Shown piece after piece: positions 20,889 to 21,201 of a stretch of 21,201 nucleotides of DNA (the first letter of the stretch is position 1; each line of letters begins with the position of its first letter). Source of the stretch: a virus; IMG/VR virus record IMGVR_UViG_3300021961_000754, positions 1 to 21,201 of that record. One strand, written 5' to 3'. The notes beneath the pieces were generated by a model. The model was not told the DNA's origin and made no database searches. It saw only the letters and a list, made by a program, of their open reading frames with translations. The translations under genes and the position numbers were made by a program.

Positions 20889-21064
20889 TTAGTAGAGATG
20901 AACTGATGCACCTTCGCCTTCAGGCATGGTTGCGGGAAAACAGTTGCGATGATTTGGAATATCTTGGTAATTGGGATGGGAAGCATTGGTACAGAATTGG
21001 TCCACATGAAGTCTCCGCAGACCAAGTAGAAGATTTGGAACTAGTAGGAGAAGTTGATGAATGA
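20885..21064 (+). CDS. Small unknown protein, 59 aa
   Basis: This gene encodes 59 residues starting MISRDELMHLRLQAWL and ending ELVGEVDE, with a central GNWDGKHWYRIGPHEVS. It is not recognised. The start overlaps gene 44 by ATGA and the stop overlaps the next gene by ATGA, which is the same spacing as other genes in this operon and is the main evidence that it is real. In T4, gene 62 follows gene 44 directly, so this is an insertion between them or a phage-specific addition. Confidence 0.6.
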   Translation: MISRDELMHLRLQAWLRENSCDDLEYLGNWDGKHWYRIGPHEVSADQVEDLELVGEVDE

Positions 21065-21201
21065 TTTTAAATGAAAATGATGCGATATATGCTGCCAATA
21101 AGTTCATTGATTATTTTTCTAATACTGGAAGAATTGATGACTACCTACGTAGTGTAAAACTGGATAGGATTGCAAGTCAGCCTAAATCCATTCCTGGATT
21201 T
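21061..21201 (+). CDS. Start of a further gene, cut by the window edge
   Basis: The frame is open from the ATG at 21061 to the end of the window, giving 47 residues beginning MILNENDAIYAANKFIDYF and including LRSVKLDRIASQPKSIPGF. It overlaps the previous small gene by ATGA. In T4 the clamp-loader small subunit gene 62 would be expected near here, but the visible part does not let me recognise it. It may be gp62 or another small protein. Confidence 0.5.
   Translation, partial: MILNENDAIYAANKFIDYFSNTGRIDDYLRSVKLDRIASQPKSIPGF

Overview
This window is part of a T4-like cyanophage genome, a myovirus of marine Synechococcus or Prochlorococcus. The evidence is a collinear run of T4-type virion genes (18, 19, 20, 67, 21, 22, 23) followed by T4-type recombination and replication genes (uvsY, uvsW, 55, 47, 46, 45, 44). 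Cyanophage-specific genes are interspersed: a CobS/CobT-like pair and a bilin reductase that closely resembles phage phycoerythrobilin synthase PebS. Every gene lies on the + strand and many overlap their neighbours by a few bases. No tRNA, integrase, transposon or CRISPR array was seen. Gene assignments rest on remembered family sequences and motifs, not on a database search.

Region 1 (1-7235) is the virion block: tail sheath (5' truncated), tail tube, portal, small acidic core protein, prohead protease, scaffold and major capsid protein. T4-type late promoter octamers (TATAAATA or AATAAATA) lie in front of genes 19, 20, 67 and 22. The block ends in a UUCG-capped terminator right after gene 23.

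Region 2 (7236-13779) holds a tail-tube-like protein (probably gp3), the recombination mediator UvsY, the helicase UvsW, an Sm-like protein, the late sigma factor gp55, and the Mre11/Rad50-type pair gp47/gp46 with a small DUF3110-like gene between them. A strong host-type (sigma-70) promoter with a palindrome over its -35 box lies just before gene 55. The block ends in a second UUCG-capped terminator.

Region 3 (13780-18608) is the accessory part. It encodes a large CobT-like protein (HEXXH motif, acidic linker, VWA/MIDAS domain), a CobS/MoxR-like AAA+ ATPase, a PebS-type bilin reductase without a heme oxygenase beside it, and a DUF3310-type protein. Arginine codons switch here from mostly AGA to almost only CGN.

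Region 4 (18577-21201) is the DNA polymerase accessory module: sliding clamp gp45, an unknown 175-aa protein, a 55-aa AbrB/MazE-like protein, clamp-loader large subunit gp44, a 59-aa unknown and the start of a further gene cut by the window edge.

The genes fit a lytic programme. Host-type promoters drive the replication and recombination genes and gene 55. gp55, working with the gp45 clamp, would then switch RNA polymerase to the TATAAATA promoters of the virion block. The pigment gene and the CobS/CobT-like pair are candidates for altering host metabolism or protein complexes during infection.
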